Positions 1 through 7,700 of a stretch of 28,044 bases of DNA are shown here, one piece after another; position 1 is the stretch's first letter, and every line of letters starts with the position of its first letter. The translations under genes and the position numbers were made by a program. The notes below the pieces were generated by a model. The model did no database searches and was not told where the DNA came from. It saw only the letters and a list, made by a program, of their open reading frames with translations. The stretch lies in the IMG/VR virus record IMGVR_UViG_3300028025_001729, positions 1 through 28,044 of that record; one strand, 5' to 3'. The DNA is from a virus.

Positions 1-60
1 GCCTTTGACAGAGCCGTAAGTAGTAGAATGGAAGAAATGGTTCCCGACTTCTTTTTCTAA
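1..60 (+). CDS. C-terminal end of a gene, probably terminase large subunit (partial)
   Basis: The open frame runs in from the left edge and gives 19 residues ending in PDFFF before TAA. Nothing in so short a tail is diagnostic. The guess of terminase large subunit rests only on position, directly before a small membrane protein and the portal gene, where the terminase normally sits in HK97-type phages. Confidence 0.5.
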   Translation, partial: AFDRAVSSRMEEMVPDFFF

Positions 61-69
61 GGGTGAATA

Positions 70-201
70 ATGGCAACAGTAATTCAAATAATCGGAGCCG
101 CGCTAGTCGTTGCGGGTATTGCTTTTCTCTCTCTTCCCGTTTCTCTTATTGTCGCTGGAACGGCGGCGGTCTTATTTGGAATTGCTATGGAGCGTAACTA
201 A
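70..201 (+). CDS. small membrane protein, 43 aa
   Basis: The ATG at 70 lies 6 bases after AAGGGTG, a good ribosome site. The product is almost entirely hydrophobic from residue 4 to 40 (Ile, Val, Ala, Leu, Gly) and ends in MERN, so one long or two short membrane segments are expected. Its stop TAA shares its last A with the portal ATG (TAATG), so the two are translationally coupled. Function is unknown; small membrane proteins of this kind are common between terminase and portal. Confidence 0.65.
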   Translation: MATVIQIIGAALVVAGIAFLSLPVSLIVAGTAAVLFGIAMERN

Positions 202-1553
202 TGTTGAATAACCTTTTTGAGAAAAGGGCAATAAGCTTTCAAACCCTATGGGGAGCTGGCGAAGACCTAACAGACCTGAATCAGTCCGGGACGGTTATCA
301 ATTCAGAAACCGCATTCAAGATTACGGCGATTTGGTCGGCGGTATCGCTAATCTCAGACACAATCTCGACCCTACCCCTAGACGCTTACATTCGACGCGA
401 CGGAGCTAGAGGGCCATTCCGACCGAAGCCAGCTTGGGTTTCCAAACCCGACCTAGATCAACAGCCTTCGGCATTCTGGCAATCAGTTATTGTTTCCCTT
501 CTAATTGACGGCAACGCTTTTATTCGCGTCTTCCGTTCTGGCGGTCAAGTCGTGAACTTAGTTCCGCTAAACCCGCACAAGGTTCAAATTCGACGCAACG
601 GTATCGGACGCGTAATGTTCGAAGTTCAAGGAGAGAAAACTCTTCTTAGCTCCGAAGACGTTATCTTTATTTCTGATCTAGTTCGCCCGGGTGAGATTCG
701 CGGAATGGCTAGAGTCGAAGCTCTCAAAGATAACTTTGGTTTATCTATGGCGCTTGAATCTTACGCAGCTCGATTCTTCAGCAACAGCGCAACCCCGCAG
801 GGAATCATAACTTTTCCGGGAAACCTAAACAGCGAACAAGCCGAAAATCTTCGTCGTGGATTTGACTCCGCGCACCGTGGACTAAAGCGTTCACACAAGA
901 CCGGAGTTCTATCCGGTGGCGCAGAATGGAAACCAACCGCCGTAGACCCTGAGAATTCTCAGCTAGAAACTTCCCGCCGCCTATCAGTTGAAGACGTAGC
1001 CCGAGCATTCAACATTCCAAACCATATGCTAGGCGTTCAAGGTTCGACCGCTTACGCTTCGGTGGAACAAGACTCCATATTTTTTGTTCAGCACACACTA
1101 CGCCCAATCGTAACCAAGCTAGAGGTAGCATTCAGTCCGCTTCTAAACGAAGTTCCGGGCGGAGAAAACGCATTCTTGAAATTCAGTTTGGACGGATTAC
1201 TTCGTGGAGATTCTCAGGCCCGAGCTAACTCTTACTCAATCGGACTTCAGGCGGGATATTACACCGTGAACGATATCCGCAGATTCGAAGACCTTACCCC
1301 TATGACCGAAACCGTAGCGGACGAAGTTCGAGTTCCACTAGCTAACGTAGCTATCGCAGATTCTAGAATCTCTACCGACGACAAGAAGGTAGCTATGGCG
1401 CAGAAGCTAGTTCTAGCAGGATACGACCCGAAGGCAGTTCTCGAAGCTCTCGGACTTCCAGCTATTCCACACACCGGAATTCCAAGCACTCAACTTCAAG
1501 CCGTCGCCCAAATTGACCCGGCTAATCCGCAAGGCGTTTACGAGGTTCAGTAA
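201..1553 (+). CDS. portal protein (HK97 family)
   Basis: 450 aa. The portal is the dodecameric ring at the capsid vertex through which DNA is packaged and ejected. Family features visible are the N-terminal stretch AIWSAVSLISDTISTLPL (about 42-60), the region SALLIDGNAFIRV-like at about 97-110 (here VSLLIDGNAFIRV), the segment reading SVEDVARAFNIPNHMLG (about 264-280), and the late VNDIRRFEDLTPM segment, all typical of HK97-type portals. Length is normal for the family. It overlaps both neighbours by one base, in the expected portal-protease-capsid order. Confidence 0.93.
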   Translation: MLNNLFEKRAISFQTLWGAGEDLTDLNQSGTVINSETAFKITAIWSAVSLISDTISTLPLDAYIRRDGARGPFRPKPAWVSKPDLDQQPSAFWQSVIVSLLIDGNAFIRVFRSGGQVVNLVPLNPHKVQIRRNGIGRVMFEVQGEKTLLSSEDVIFISDLVRPGEIRGMARVEALKDNFGLSMALESYAARFFSNSATPQGIITFPGNLNSEQAENLRRGFDSAHRGLKRSHKTGVLSGGAEWKPTAVDPENSQLETSRRLSVEDVARAFNIPNHMLGVQGSTAYASVEQDSIFFVQHTLRPIVTKLEVAFSPLLNEVPGGENAFLKFSLDGLLRGDSQARANSYSIGLQAGYYTVNDIRRFEDLTPMTETVADEVRVPLANVAIADSRISTDDKKVAMAQKLVLAGYDPKAVLEALGLPAIPHTGIPSTQLQAVAQIDPANPQGVYEVQ

Positions 1554-1825
1554 TGATTCTTACAAATCTCTACACGATTGGAACGACTAGACAAGAAGTA
1601 GTCGGGCCAGCTACTCAAAGACAAGTTGTTCACCTTCATAATCAAATGAAATCGGGGAATTACTATATACATATTGGTAATGAAAATGTAACGACTACAA
1701 ACAGCATTCACCTAGATACAGCCGAATCAAAAACGATCACGCTAGAACCGCTAGATAGTCTTTGGGCAGTTGCTACCGCAGCCGGACAAGACTTAGGCGT
1801 TCTAATAGTTAGGCAGAGCCAATAG
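1553..1825 (+). CDS. small beta-rich structural protein, possible decoration or stabilisation protein
   Basis: 90 aa with no recognised catalytic motif, alternating polar and hydrophobic residues throughout, no Cys and no membrane segment. This suggests a small beta-sandwich. Position between portal and protease and translational coupling on both sides (one-base overlaps) fit a minor head component made with the capsid genes. A capsid decoration, head fibre or head-stabilising role is possible, but nothing in the sequence decides it. Confidence 0.6.
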   Translation: MILTNLYTIGTTRQEVVGPATQRQVVHLHNQMKSGNYYIHIGNENVTTTNSIHLDTAESKTITLEPLDSLWAVATAAGQDLGVLIVRQSQ

Positions 1826-3795
1826 TGCCGTATTACATAACCGACAAATCCGCAGACTGCCCGGCTTGGGCCGTAGTAAAAGAAGACGGCGAACTTCTAG
1901 CTTGCCACGACACTAAAGAATCAGCGATTGAACAAGCTATCGCAGTATCCATAGCGGAAGAAACCGAATTCGTTGGAGAACGCGCAGCCGTCGGAGAGCT
2001 AAAGATTGGCGATTGGGTAAGTTGGAACATTCGAAACCCGAAGGTACTTGCGCAGATCGTACTCATAGAAGGCGAACTAGCCGGGCTAGAAGTTTACGAA
2101 TTAGAAGACGAAGTTTACCATTCCACTAGCCGTCTAATGATTATGAACGTCTTCAAGCTTCAAAGAATCCAAATGCCGGAAAGAATCTCCGCGGAAGTAG
2201 AAGACGCAGAAGAAGAAGAATTAGAAGACGAAGGCGAAGAAAATCTCCCTGACAACTACCGCCCGGCACTAGCTCCAGACGTTCCAGAAGGTCGAGCTTG
2301 TGGAAATTGCTTCTTCTTCAATGAAGCCCGACTAAACGACGACGGAGATAAAGCTTGGTGCGAGCGTTGGGACGCATTTGTAGACGGCGGAAACTACTGT
2401 AATGCTTGGCAGCCTAACGAAGAAGATAGGGCAGCGCCCGACGCTTTAGAAGTTGGAGATTCGGTTTCTTGGAATTCTTCAGGTGGAAGAGCGCGTGGAG
2501 TAATTGAAAGAATCGAACGGGACGGAACTATAAATGTTCCAAACAGCGACTTTACAATTTCTGGAACCGAAGATGACCCTGCGGCTTTGATTCGTGTTTA
2601 CCGCCCGGGCCAAGAAGGCTTAGAGCCTACCGAAACTTTAGTCGCGCATAAATTTAGCACTCTAACAAAGATTGAAGAGCTAGACGAAAATCGGGCGGTA
2701 AACCTAACCGCTCCGGCTTATATGAGAGCAGCGGCCCGCCGTGGACTTGAATACTACGCACAAGGTTTAGCCGGGGACGGGCTTGTAGATCGAACCGTAA
2801 GAGAAGCGCGCGCTATGGCAGAAGGAAACGTTACCGCCGACAAATGGGTACGAATTGCCGCTTGGATTGCTAGACACTTAGGCGACCTAGACTCTCCAGA
2901 CGCAAACCCTTCTTCCGAAAACTATCCTTCCGCCGGAGTCGTTGCTCACCTTCTTTGGGGAAGTGGCCCTAGCAAAGCGTCAGCTAACCGAGCTATGAAA
3001 TATGCGCAAGGCGTCGTTGCTAGACTAGAGGAAGAAAATCGCGCAACCATAAGTCAGGAAAGCGAACAAATGGCAAAGATTGAAAAGCGGACTAACGAAG
3101 TTAAGTTCGAACTAAGAGCAGTCGAAGGTGGCGACGGTATGACTTTTACCGGATACGCCGCAGTCTTCAACTCCCCTAGCGAACCCCTACCTTTTATCGA
3201 AAGAATCGCTCCGGGAGCATTCAAGCGTTCACTAAAGGCGCGCAACGATATCAAGCTTCTATACAACCACGACACCGGGGCCGTTCTAGGCTCTACCCGG
3301 GCTGGAACCCTAAAGCTGGAAGAAGATAACTACGGCTTGCGAGTTACCGCCGTGCTACCTGAAACGACTCTCGGAAAAGACGTTCGCACACTTGTTCAAC
3401 GTGGCGACGTATCAGCTATGAGTTTTGGATTCTCAGTTCCAGCTAACGGCGATTCTTGGAACACCGACGGAACCGAAAGAACTCTCCGCTCAGTTAGGAT
3501 TCACGAAGTTTCGATCGTGGCATTCCCGGCTTACCAACAGACCGCTGGAACCGCTACCGTTCGCTCATTTGACGGAGTAGCAAAGCGCACAGAAGTAGAC
3601 GCAGACCAACTAGCGGACGCTTTCCTAGCTATTGAAGACGGCAAAGACCTATCTCTAGAGCAGTCCGAACTTCTAACTAAGGTAATCCAGCGACTAACCC
3701 CGCAGGAAGAAGCCGAAGCTGAAGACAATTCGGCAGAGCTTACAGCGCTAGAACTAAAGAAGAAGAAATTCGAACTCCTAATGAAGAGGTTGTAA
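1825..3795 (+). CDS. multidomain prohead protease (HK97 family, U35-type)
   Basis: 656 aa, about three times the usual protease length; GTG start overlapping the preceding TAG. The C-terminal part (about 416-590) is the protease: FTGYAAVF, ERIAPGAF, LLYNHD (catalytic His), GDVSAMSFGF (catalytic Ser) and HEVSIVAFPAY. The N-terminal part has several modules: a short domain with C12 and C27 (1-50); a Tudor-like segment at 56-115 (GDWVSWN); an acidic Glu-rich linker (122-140); a four-Cys motif C159-x2-C162, C179, C192 followed by W; a second Tudor-like segment at 205-285 (GDSVSWNSSGGRARG); and a helical domain at 295-402. An internal ATG at 3070, 7 bases after AGGAAAG, could give a 241-residue protease alone. 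The N-terminal part may act as a scaffold or delta domain; this is inference. Confidence 0.9.
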   Translation: MPYYITDKSADCPAWAVVKEDGELLACHDTKESAIEQAIAVSIAEETEFVGERAAVGELKIGDWVSWNIRNPKVLAQIVLIEGELAGLEVYELEDEVYHSTSRLMIMNVFKLQRIQMPERISAEVEDAEEEELEDEGEENLPDNYRPALAPDVPEGRACGNCFFFNEARLNDDGDKAWCERWDAFVDGGNYCNAWQPNEEDRAAPDALEVGDSVSWNSSGGRARGVIERIERDGTINVPNSDFTISGTEDDPAALIRVYRPGQEGLEPTETLVAHKFSTLTKIEELDENRAVNLTAPAYMRAAARRGLEYYAQGLAGDGLVDRTVREARAMAEGNVTADKWVRIAAWIARHLGDLDSPDANPSSENYPSAGVVAHLLWGSGPSKASANRAMKYAQGVVARLEEENRATISQESEQMAKIEKRTNEVKFELRAVEGGDGMTFTGYAAVFNSPSEPLPFIERIAPGAFKRSLKARNDIKLLYNHDTGAVLGSTRAGTLKLEEDNYGLRVTAVLPETTLGKDVRTLVQRGDVSAMSFGFSVPANGDSWNTDGTERTLRSVRIHEVSIVAFPAYQQTAGTATVRSFDGVAKRTEVDADQLADAFLAIEDGKDLSLEQSELLTKVIQRLTPQEEAEAEDNSAELTALELKKKKFELLMKRL

Positions 3796-3796
3796 A

Positions 3797-3964
3797 ATGG
3801 CAAACCTAGATAAAATCAAAGAAGCAATTCTAAAGGCTTCAGGGTATCCAGATACGGGTATTGTTCGTGATAACGTGGACACTTGGGCGCAGGCCGTTTG
3901 GGAACTTGATAACGAAGTTAAGCCAAAAGAAATTCGCGTCATAGAAGCTAAAGAAACCCGCTAA
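3797..3964 (+). CDS. hypothetical protein, 55 aa
   Basis: It starts one base after the protease stop; the ribosome site is GAAGAGG within the end of the protease gene. The product is hydrophilic and mostly helical, with the segment TGIVRDNVDTWAQAVWELD. Small proteins of this kind occur between protease and capsid genes in related phages. No function can be assigned. It is the last gene before a strong terminator. Confidence 0.7.
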   Translation: MANLDKIKEAILKASGYPDTGIVRDNVDTWAQAVWELDNEVKPKEIRVIEAKETR

Positions 3965-3998
3965 GGGTTCGTCGGGTTTATCCCCTTTCTCCCGACCG

Positions 3999-4038
3999 CA
4001 ACGCCCGCCGTATTCCTTTCCGGCGGGCGTTGTCTTTT
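3999..4038 (+). terminator. rho-independent terminator after the protease operon
   Basis: A perfect 12-bp stem, CAACGCCCGCCG at 3999-4010 against CGGCGGGCGTTG at 4021-4032, has a 10-base loop and is followed by TCTTTT. It separates the portal/protease operon from the capsid gene. Confidence 0.92.
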
Positions 4039-4057
4039 ACCCGGATTAGTAGAATAG
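4036..4057 (+). promoter_or_regulatory. candidate promoter for the capsid gene
   Basis: TAGAATAG at 4050-4057 resembles a -10 box and lies 17 bases after the terminator stem, with TTTAC at 4036-4040. The same arrangement recurs at 9597-9616. No good -35 hexamer is seen at 16-18 bases. It would give an untranslated leader of about 85 bases before the capsid ATG at 4147, which has a strong ribosome site (AAGGAG at 4133-4138). Confidence 0.5.
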
Positions 4058-4146
4058 AAGTTATGGGTTGAGTCAGCTCCCCGAACTACCGTCTGAGTTA
4101 GCACGGCGGAAATCCAAATAAAAAAATCAAACAAGGAGTAACAACT

Positions 4147-5322
4147 ATGTCAGACTTTCTGAAGTCGCAGGTTGAAGCCCGCAACAACCTAATCGAGCAG
4201 GCCCGAACAGTAATCGAGTCAGCCGAAGCGGAAAAGCGCGGACTAACCGTAGACGACCAAGCAACAATCGAGCGTATTGAGAACGAAATTTCTCAGCGCG
4301 ACGCAGCTATCGACACCGCAAAGAAAATGGAAGAACGTGAAGCCCGCGCAGTAGACGCAGCTCGCAACTCTTTCATTCCTTCTAACGAAGTTCGTGGCGA
4401 CGCAGATATCCTACGCGCAATCGCAAACGGAGAAATGCGTTCACACACATTCGCACCAGAGAAGAGAGCACTTGTTCCTTCCGACAACCTAGTTCCAAAA
4501 TCTTTCTACGACGAAGTTTTCAGCGTGGCGAGATTGGCCGGGCCTATGCTTACTGTTTCTCAGGTAATCAATACCGCAGGTGGAGATACTCTAACAATCC
4601 CGACTCTAACCGGATATTCAACCGCAACAATCAAGAGTGCTGGTTCAGCTATCTCAGACAGCGAACCAACATTCTCAAACGTTCAGCTATCCGCGTTTAA
4701 GTATTCCTTCCTAGTCCCCGTGGCAAACGAACTTCTAGTTGACTCTTCACTAGATATTTCTGCGCTAATCGCGGAGCAGGCTGGAAACGCAATTGGTTTC
4801 GGAATCAACACCGGACTAACAACTGGAACCGGAACTGTAGAGCCAACTGGTATCTTCACAACCGGAGCTTCAGCGGTTACAGGTGGCACCGGAGTTTCAG
4901 GCGCACCGACCTACGAAAACTTGGTCGATTTGCTGTACACTTTGGACGGTCAAGCCCGTTTGCTCCCCGGAGTCGGCTGGTTGATGAACAAGACTGGTCT
5001 TGCGGCAGTTCGCAAAATCAAGGACGGTTCTGGAGCGTTTATCTGGACAGCCGGAAATATCGCACAGGGTCAGCCAGATCAGCTACTCGGATATCCAGTA
5101 TATGAGAACCCGGCCGTTAGTTCAGTCGGTACAGCAGCATTTTCAATCGGCGTAGGACACTTGCCGTCGCTGAAGACAAGAATTGCCGGCGGTGTACAGG
5201 TGGCTCAGTCAGCCGATTACGCTTTCGCAAATGATGTAACAACCTTCCGTGTAACTGCTCGCGTGGATTCAAAATTGACTCACGCCAGCCACTTCGTCAA
5301 ATTTAAGGGCGGAGCAAGCTAA
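4147..5322 (+). CDS. major capsid protein (HK97 fold)
   Basis: 391 aa. The N-terminal ~75 residues are a charged coiled coil (delta/scaffold domain) rich in Glu, Ala and Arg. The rest has HK97 capsid family features: an LVPKSFYDEV segment, SVARLAGPML, TLTIPTLTG, FKYSFLVPVANELL (P-domain/A-domain region), the AGNAIGFGINTGLTTGTG stretch, and the C-terminal RVDSKLTHASHFVKFK. Processing by the upstream protease after the delta domain is expected, around residues 78-105. It is a single-gene transcription unit between two terminators, which fits high expression. Confidence 0.95.
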   Translation: MSDFLKSQVEARNNLIEQARTVIESAEAEKRGLTVDDQATIERIENEISQRDAAIDTAKKMEEREARAVDAARNSFIPSNEVRGDADILRAIANGEMRSHTFAPEKRALVPSDNLVPKSFYDEVFSVARLAGPMLTVSQVINTAGGDTLTIPTLTGYSTATIKSAGSAISDSEPTFSNVQLSAFKYSFLVPVANELLVDSSLDISALIAEQAGNAIGFGINTGLTTGTGTVEPTGIFTTGASAVTGGTGVSGAPTYENLVDLLYTLDGQARLLPGVGWLMNKTGLAAVRKIKDGSGAFIWTAGNIAQGQPDQLLGYPVYENPAVSSVGTAAFSIGVGHLPSLKTRIAGGVQVAQSADYAFANDVTTFRVTARVDSKLTHASHFVKFKGGAS

Positions 5323-5346
5323 GCCAAAAGCATTAGCTAACAGACT

Positions 5347-5398
5347 GGAAAGGTCGCCGGACGGTAGGGTTTCGGCGGCCTTTCCTTTTGTCTTTTTT
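5347..5398 (+). terminator. rho-independent terminator after the capsid gene
   Basis: A 13-bp stem, GGAAAGGTCGCCG at 5347-5359 against CGGCGGCCTTTCC at 5373-5385, contains one G-U pair. It is followed by a T-rich tract up to 5398. Confidence 0.9.
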
Positions 5399-5416
5399 GG
5401 GTGATAATGTTTTTCT
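5399..5416 (+). promoter_or_regulatory. candidate promoter of the glycosylation genes, possibly leaderless
   Basis: GATAAT at 5403-5408 is a good -10 box, 17 bases after the terminator stem, and only 8 bases separate it from the ATG at 5417. Transcription from it would begin about 5415, leaving almost no leader. No Shine-Dalgarno sequence lies directly upstream of the ATG. Leaderless mRNAs are common in actinobacteria. Confidence 0.45.
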
Positions 5417-6628
5417 ATGAAACCTACCAAATCTAAAAATCCCGCACGTGAACAACTTCGCGGAAGTGTTAGCGTCTACTCGAATTCGCCCGATCAGCCC
5501 ACGGGCTACGGACAGCAAGCCCGCTATCTTGTAGACCGACTAAAGCGCGACGGCTTAGACGTGGCAGCTTTATCAAATTACGGACTAGAAGGAATCCGCG
5601 GCGAACTTGAAACGCCTTACGGAAAGATTCCACACTTCGCCCGGGGCTTCGATATGTATTCAAACGATTCAGCGCCCGTAGATCATAAAACTTTTTCAGC
5701 TTCAAAGCCAAACCAACCAAACGCTATGATTACCCTTTACGACGTTTGGGTATTGACCAACCCGGGCTTTGAAGACTTCGACGTTTTAGCGTGGACACCG
5801 CTCGACCACGTAACCCTACCCCCAAGAGTTGAAACATTCCTAAAAAAGAAAAACGTTACCCCGGTTGCTATGGCTCCGCACGGAGTTAGACAATTAGAAG
5901 CTAAGGGGATTGACTGCCGATACGCACCGCACGGAATAAATACTAAAGTTCTAAAGCCAACCTTTGAAATTGACGGGCAACCAATCGAAGAGCATATGGG
6001 AACTAAAGATAGATTCGTCGTTGGAATTTGCGCGGCAAACAAAAGCTCAGGTCTAATTCACCGAAAAGCTTTTTCAGAAAATCTACTGGCCTTCTCGATC
6101 TTCAACAAGAAACACCCAGACGCTATGCTCTACATTCACACCGATCCGGCAGGAAAGGGAATTGGCTGGAATCTTCTTAGTCTTCTTCAGTCATTAGGCG
6201 TCAAGCATAATGACGTTGCTTTCCCAAATCCGCTTTCCTACCGCTACGGAATTTCCCAAGAACACCTAGCCGCTTACTATACGGGAATGGACGTTCTTCT
6301 AGCTACGTCTTACGGGGAAGGATTCGGAATTCCAACTATTGAAAGTTTGGCAGCCGGGACAAGGGTTATAGGTTCTAGCTGGGCCGCAACTCCAGACCTA
6401 GTTTCTGAAGATTCTTGGCTAGTGGACGGTCAGCCTTATTGGGACTCCGGGCAGGACGCTTGGTGGCAAATCCCGAACGTGCCTTCGATCGTCGCCGCGC
6501 TGGAAGAAGCCTACAAGCTAGGAAAGGGCCGTTCGCAAGTTGCTATCGACTTTGCTTCGGACTTTGACGTAGACAAGGTTTGGACGAAATATTGGCAACC
6601 TATCCTTCGGGAAAAATTCTCAAAATGA
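5417..6628 (+). CDS. GT4-like glycosyltransferase (GT-B fold)
   Basis: 403 aa, normal for the family. These enzymes transfer a sugar from a nucleotide-sugar donor with retention of configuration. The C-terminal half shows the donor-binding pattern: RFVVGICAANKS (start of the second Rossmann domain, about 199-210), then GEGFGIPTIESLAAG with the EX7E pair E301 and E309, and TRVIGSSWAATPDL. The N-terminal half has the open glycine loop TGYGQQARYL (29-38). It is the first of three linked sugar genes directly after the capsid gene, which suggests that a virion protein or a virion-bound glycan is the acceptor; that link is inference. Confidence 0.88.
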   Translation: MKPTKSKNPAREQLRGSVSVYSNSPDQPTGYGQQARYLVDRLKRDGLDVAALSNYGLEGIRGELETPYGKIPHFARGFDMYSNDSAPVDHKTFSASKPNQPNAMITLYDVWVLTNPGFEDFDVLAWTPLDHVTLPPRVETFLKKKNVTPVAMAPHGVRQLEAKGIDCRYAPHGINTKVLKPTFEIDGQPIEEHMGTKDRFVVGICAANKSSGLIHRKAFSENLLAFSIFNKKHPDAMLYIHTDPAGKGIGWNLLSLLQSLGVKHNDVAFPNPLSYRYGISQEHLAAYYTGMDVLLATSYGEGFGIPTIESLAAGTRVIGSSWAATPDLVSEDSWLVDGQPYWDSGQDAWWQIPNVPSIVAALEEAYKLGKGRSQVAIDFASDFDVDKVWTKYWQPILREKFSK

Positions 6629-7269
6629 TTCCCGTTCTAGGGTTCGCCGTTTATAGTCAGTTCGACAAGGCGGATAGATTACTAGCTTCGATAGATTACC
6701 CGATTGAACACTTGGTAATCGTAGACAACTCCGGAGCGAAGAACTGGGAACCTAAGCAACCGGAACAAGTAAAGAATCTATGGCTTCTAAGAGTTCCCTT
6801 CGGACTTGGGCTTGTAGGTGCGTGGAATCTAGTGATCAAGTCCACGCCTTACGCTCCCTTCTGGGTTCTAGTAAATGATGACGCTTGGTTTGAGTCTGGA
6901 GCGCTGGAGATAATCGCAACAGAAACAGACCCGGAAGCTCTAACATTCGTAGATATCATTCCGGCTTGGTCTTGCGTTGTATTTGGGGAAGGCGCAATCG
7001 CAAAGGCTGGAGTCTATGACGAACGATTCTATCCGCTCTACTTTGACGACGACGACCTTCACCGCAGAATGGAAAAAGCTGGAGTAAAGATTCAAAGACT
7101 AGAAGCTAAAGTTCACCACGAAAACAGCTCTAGCCTAAAGAACAAGACAATAGAAAATAATCGAACCTACGACGCTAACAGAAAGCTAATGGACAAGAAG
7201 GTAATTGAGAATGACTTCTCTCCGGGCTACTGGGACTTAGAAACTAGAAGGGCTAACCGTTGGGACTAA
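6625..7269 (+). CDS. GT2-like glycosyltransferase (GT-A fold)
   Basis: 214 aa from ATG 6625, which overlaps the previous stop as ATGA. An upstream in-frame TTG at 6580 is less likely because it lies deep in the preceding gene. It reads like a short GT2 enzyme: IVDNS near residue 32, GLVGAWN (62-68, the usual G-xx-xA-xN segment), WVLVNDDAWF with the DXD-like NDD (84-86), and FDDDDLHRRM (140-149) at the catalytic-base position. It probably adds a second sugar after the GT4 enzyme. No membrane segment is seen, so it should act in the cytoplasm. Confidence 0.85.
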   Translation: MIPVLGFAVYSQFDKADRLLASIDYPIEHLVIVDNSGAKNWEPKQPEQVKNLWLLRVPFGLGLVGAWNLVIKSTPYAPFWVLVNDDAWFESGALEIIATETDPEALTFVDIIPAWSCVVFGEGAIAKAGVYDERFYPLYFDDDDLHRRMEKAGVKIQRLEAKVHHENSSSLKNKTIENNRTYDANRKLMDKKVIENDFSPGYWDLETRRANRWD

Positions 7270-7679
7270 TCGTTTACACCGGGGGAACCTTTGACCTTTT
7301 TCATTCGGGCCACGCTAACTTTCTGGAACGTTGCTCGGAGCTGGGTTCGGTTACCGTTTCCCTAAACACCGACGAATTCATAACCGCCTACAAAAAAAAG
7401 CCGCCAGTTATGAGCTACGCAGAAAGAGCTAGGGTTCTTCTTAGTTGTCGGTATGTTTCTAGGGTTATCCCAAACTACGGCGGCGCAGACTCTACTTCCG
7501 CAATCGAAACAATCGCTCCCGATCTAATCGTTATTGGCTCGGACTGGGCGCGACGGGACTATTACTCTCAAATGGGATTCACGCAAGATTGGCTAGACGA
7601 AAGGGGAATTGGCTTGGTCTACATTCCCTACACGGACGGAATCAGCTCGACGGCTATAAAAGCCCGGCTGGTAAGATAG
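7260..7679 (+). CDS. cytidylyltransferase-like nucleotidyltransferase
   Basis: 139 aa, TTG start within the end of the preceding gene. It has the two signatures of the HIGH-type nucleotidyltransferase superfamily: TGGTFDLFHSGH with H15-x2-H18, and ISSTAIKAR near the C-terminus (ISSTxIxxR). Length and motifs fit glycerol-3-phosphate cytidylyltransferase (TagD-like) or the nucleotidyltransferase domain of heptose enzymes. It would activate a phosphorylated polyol or sugar as a CDP or ADP derivative, presumably the donor for one of the two glycosyltransferases upstream. The exact substrate cannot be read from the sequence. Confidence 0.87.
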   Translation: MGLIVYTGGTFDLFHSGHANFLERCSELGSVTVSLNTDEFITAYKKKPPVMSYAERARVLLSCRYVSRVIPNYGGADSTSAIETIAPDLIVIGSDWARRDYYSQMGFTQDWLDERGIGLVYIPYTDGISSTAIKARLVR

Positions 7680-7700
7680 AACCGAACAAAGGAAAATCTT

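Noticed and set aside
805-1489. Minus-strand open frames inside the portal gene
   Set aside because: They lie wholly inside a well-supported gene, lack ribosome sites and show low-complexity or unbalanced composition.
6580-6624. Upstream TTG start for the GT2-like gene
   Set aside because: The added residues are in the end of the GT4 gene and not family-like; ATG 6625 gives the usual ATGA coupling and starts right at the first strand.
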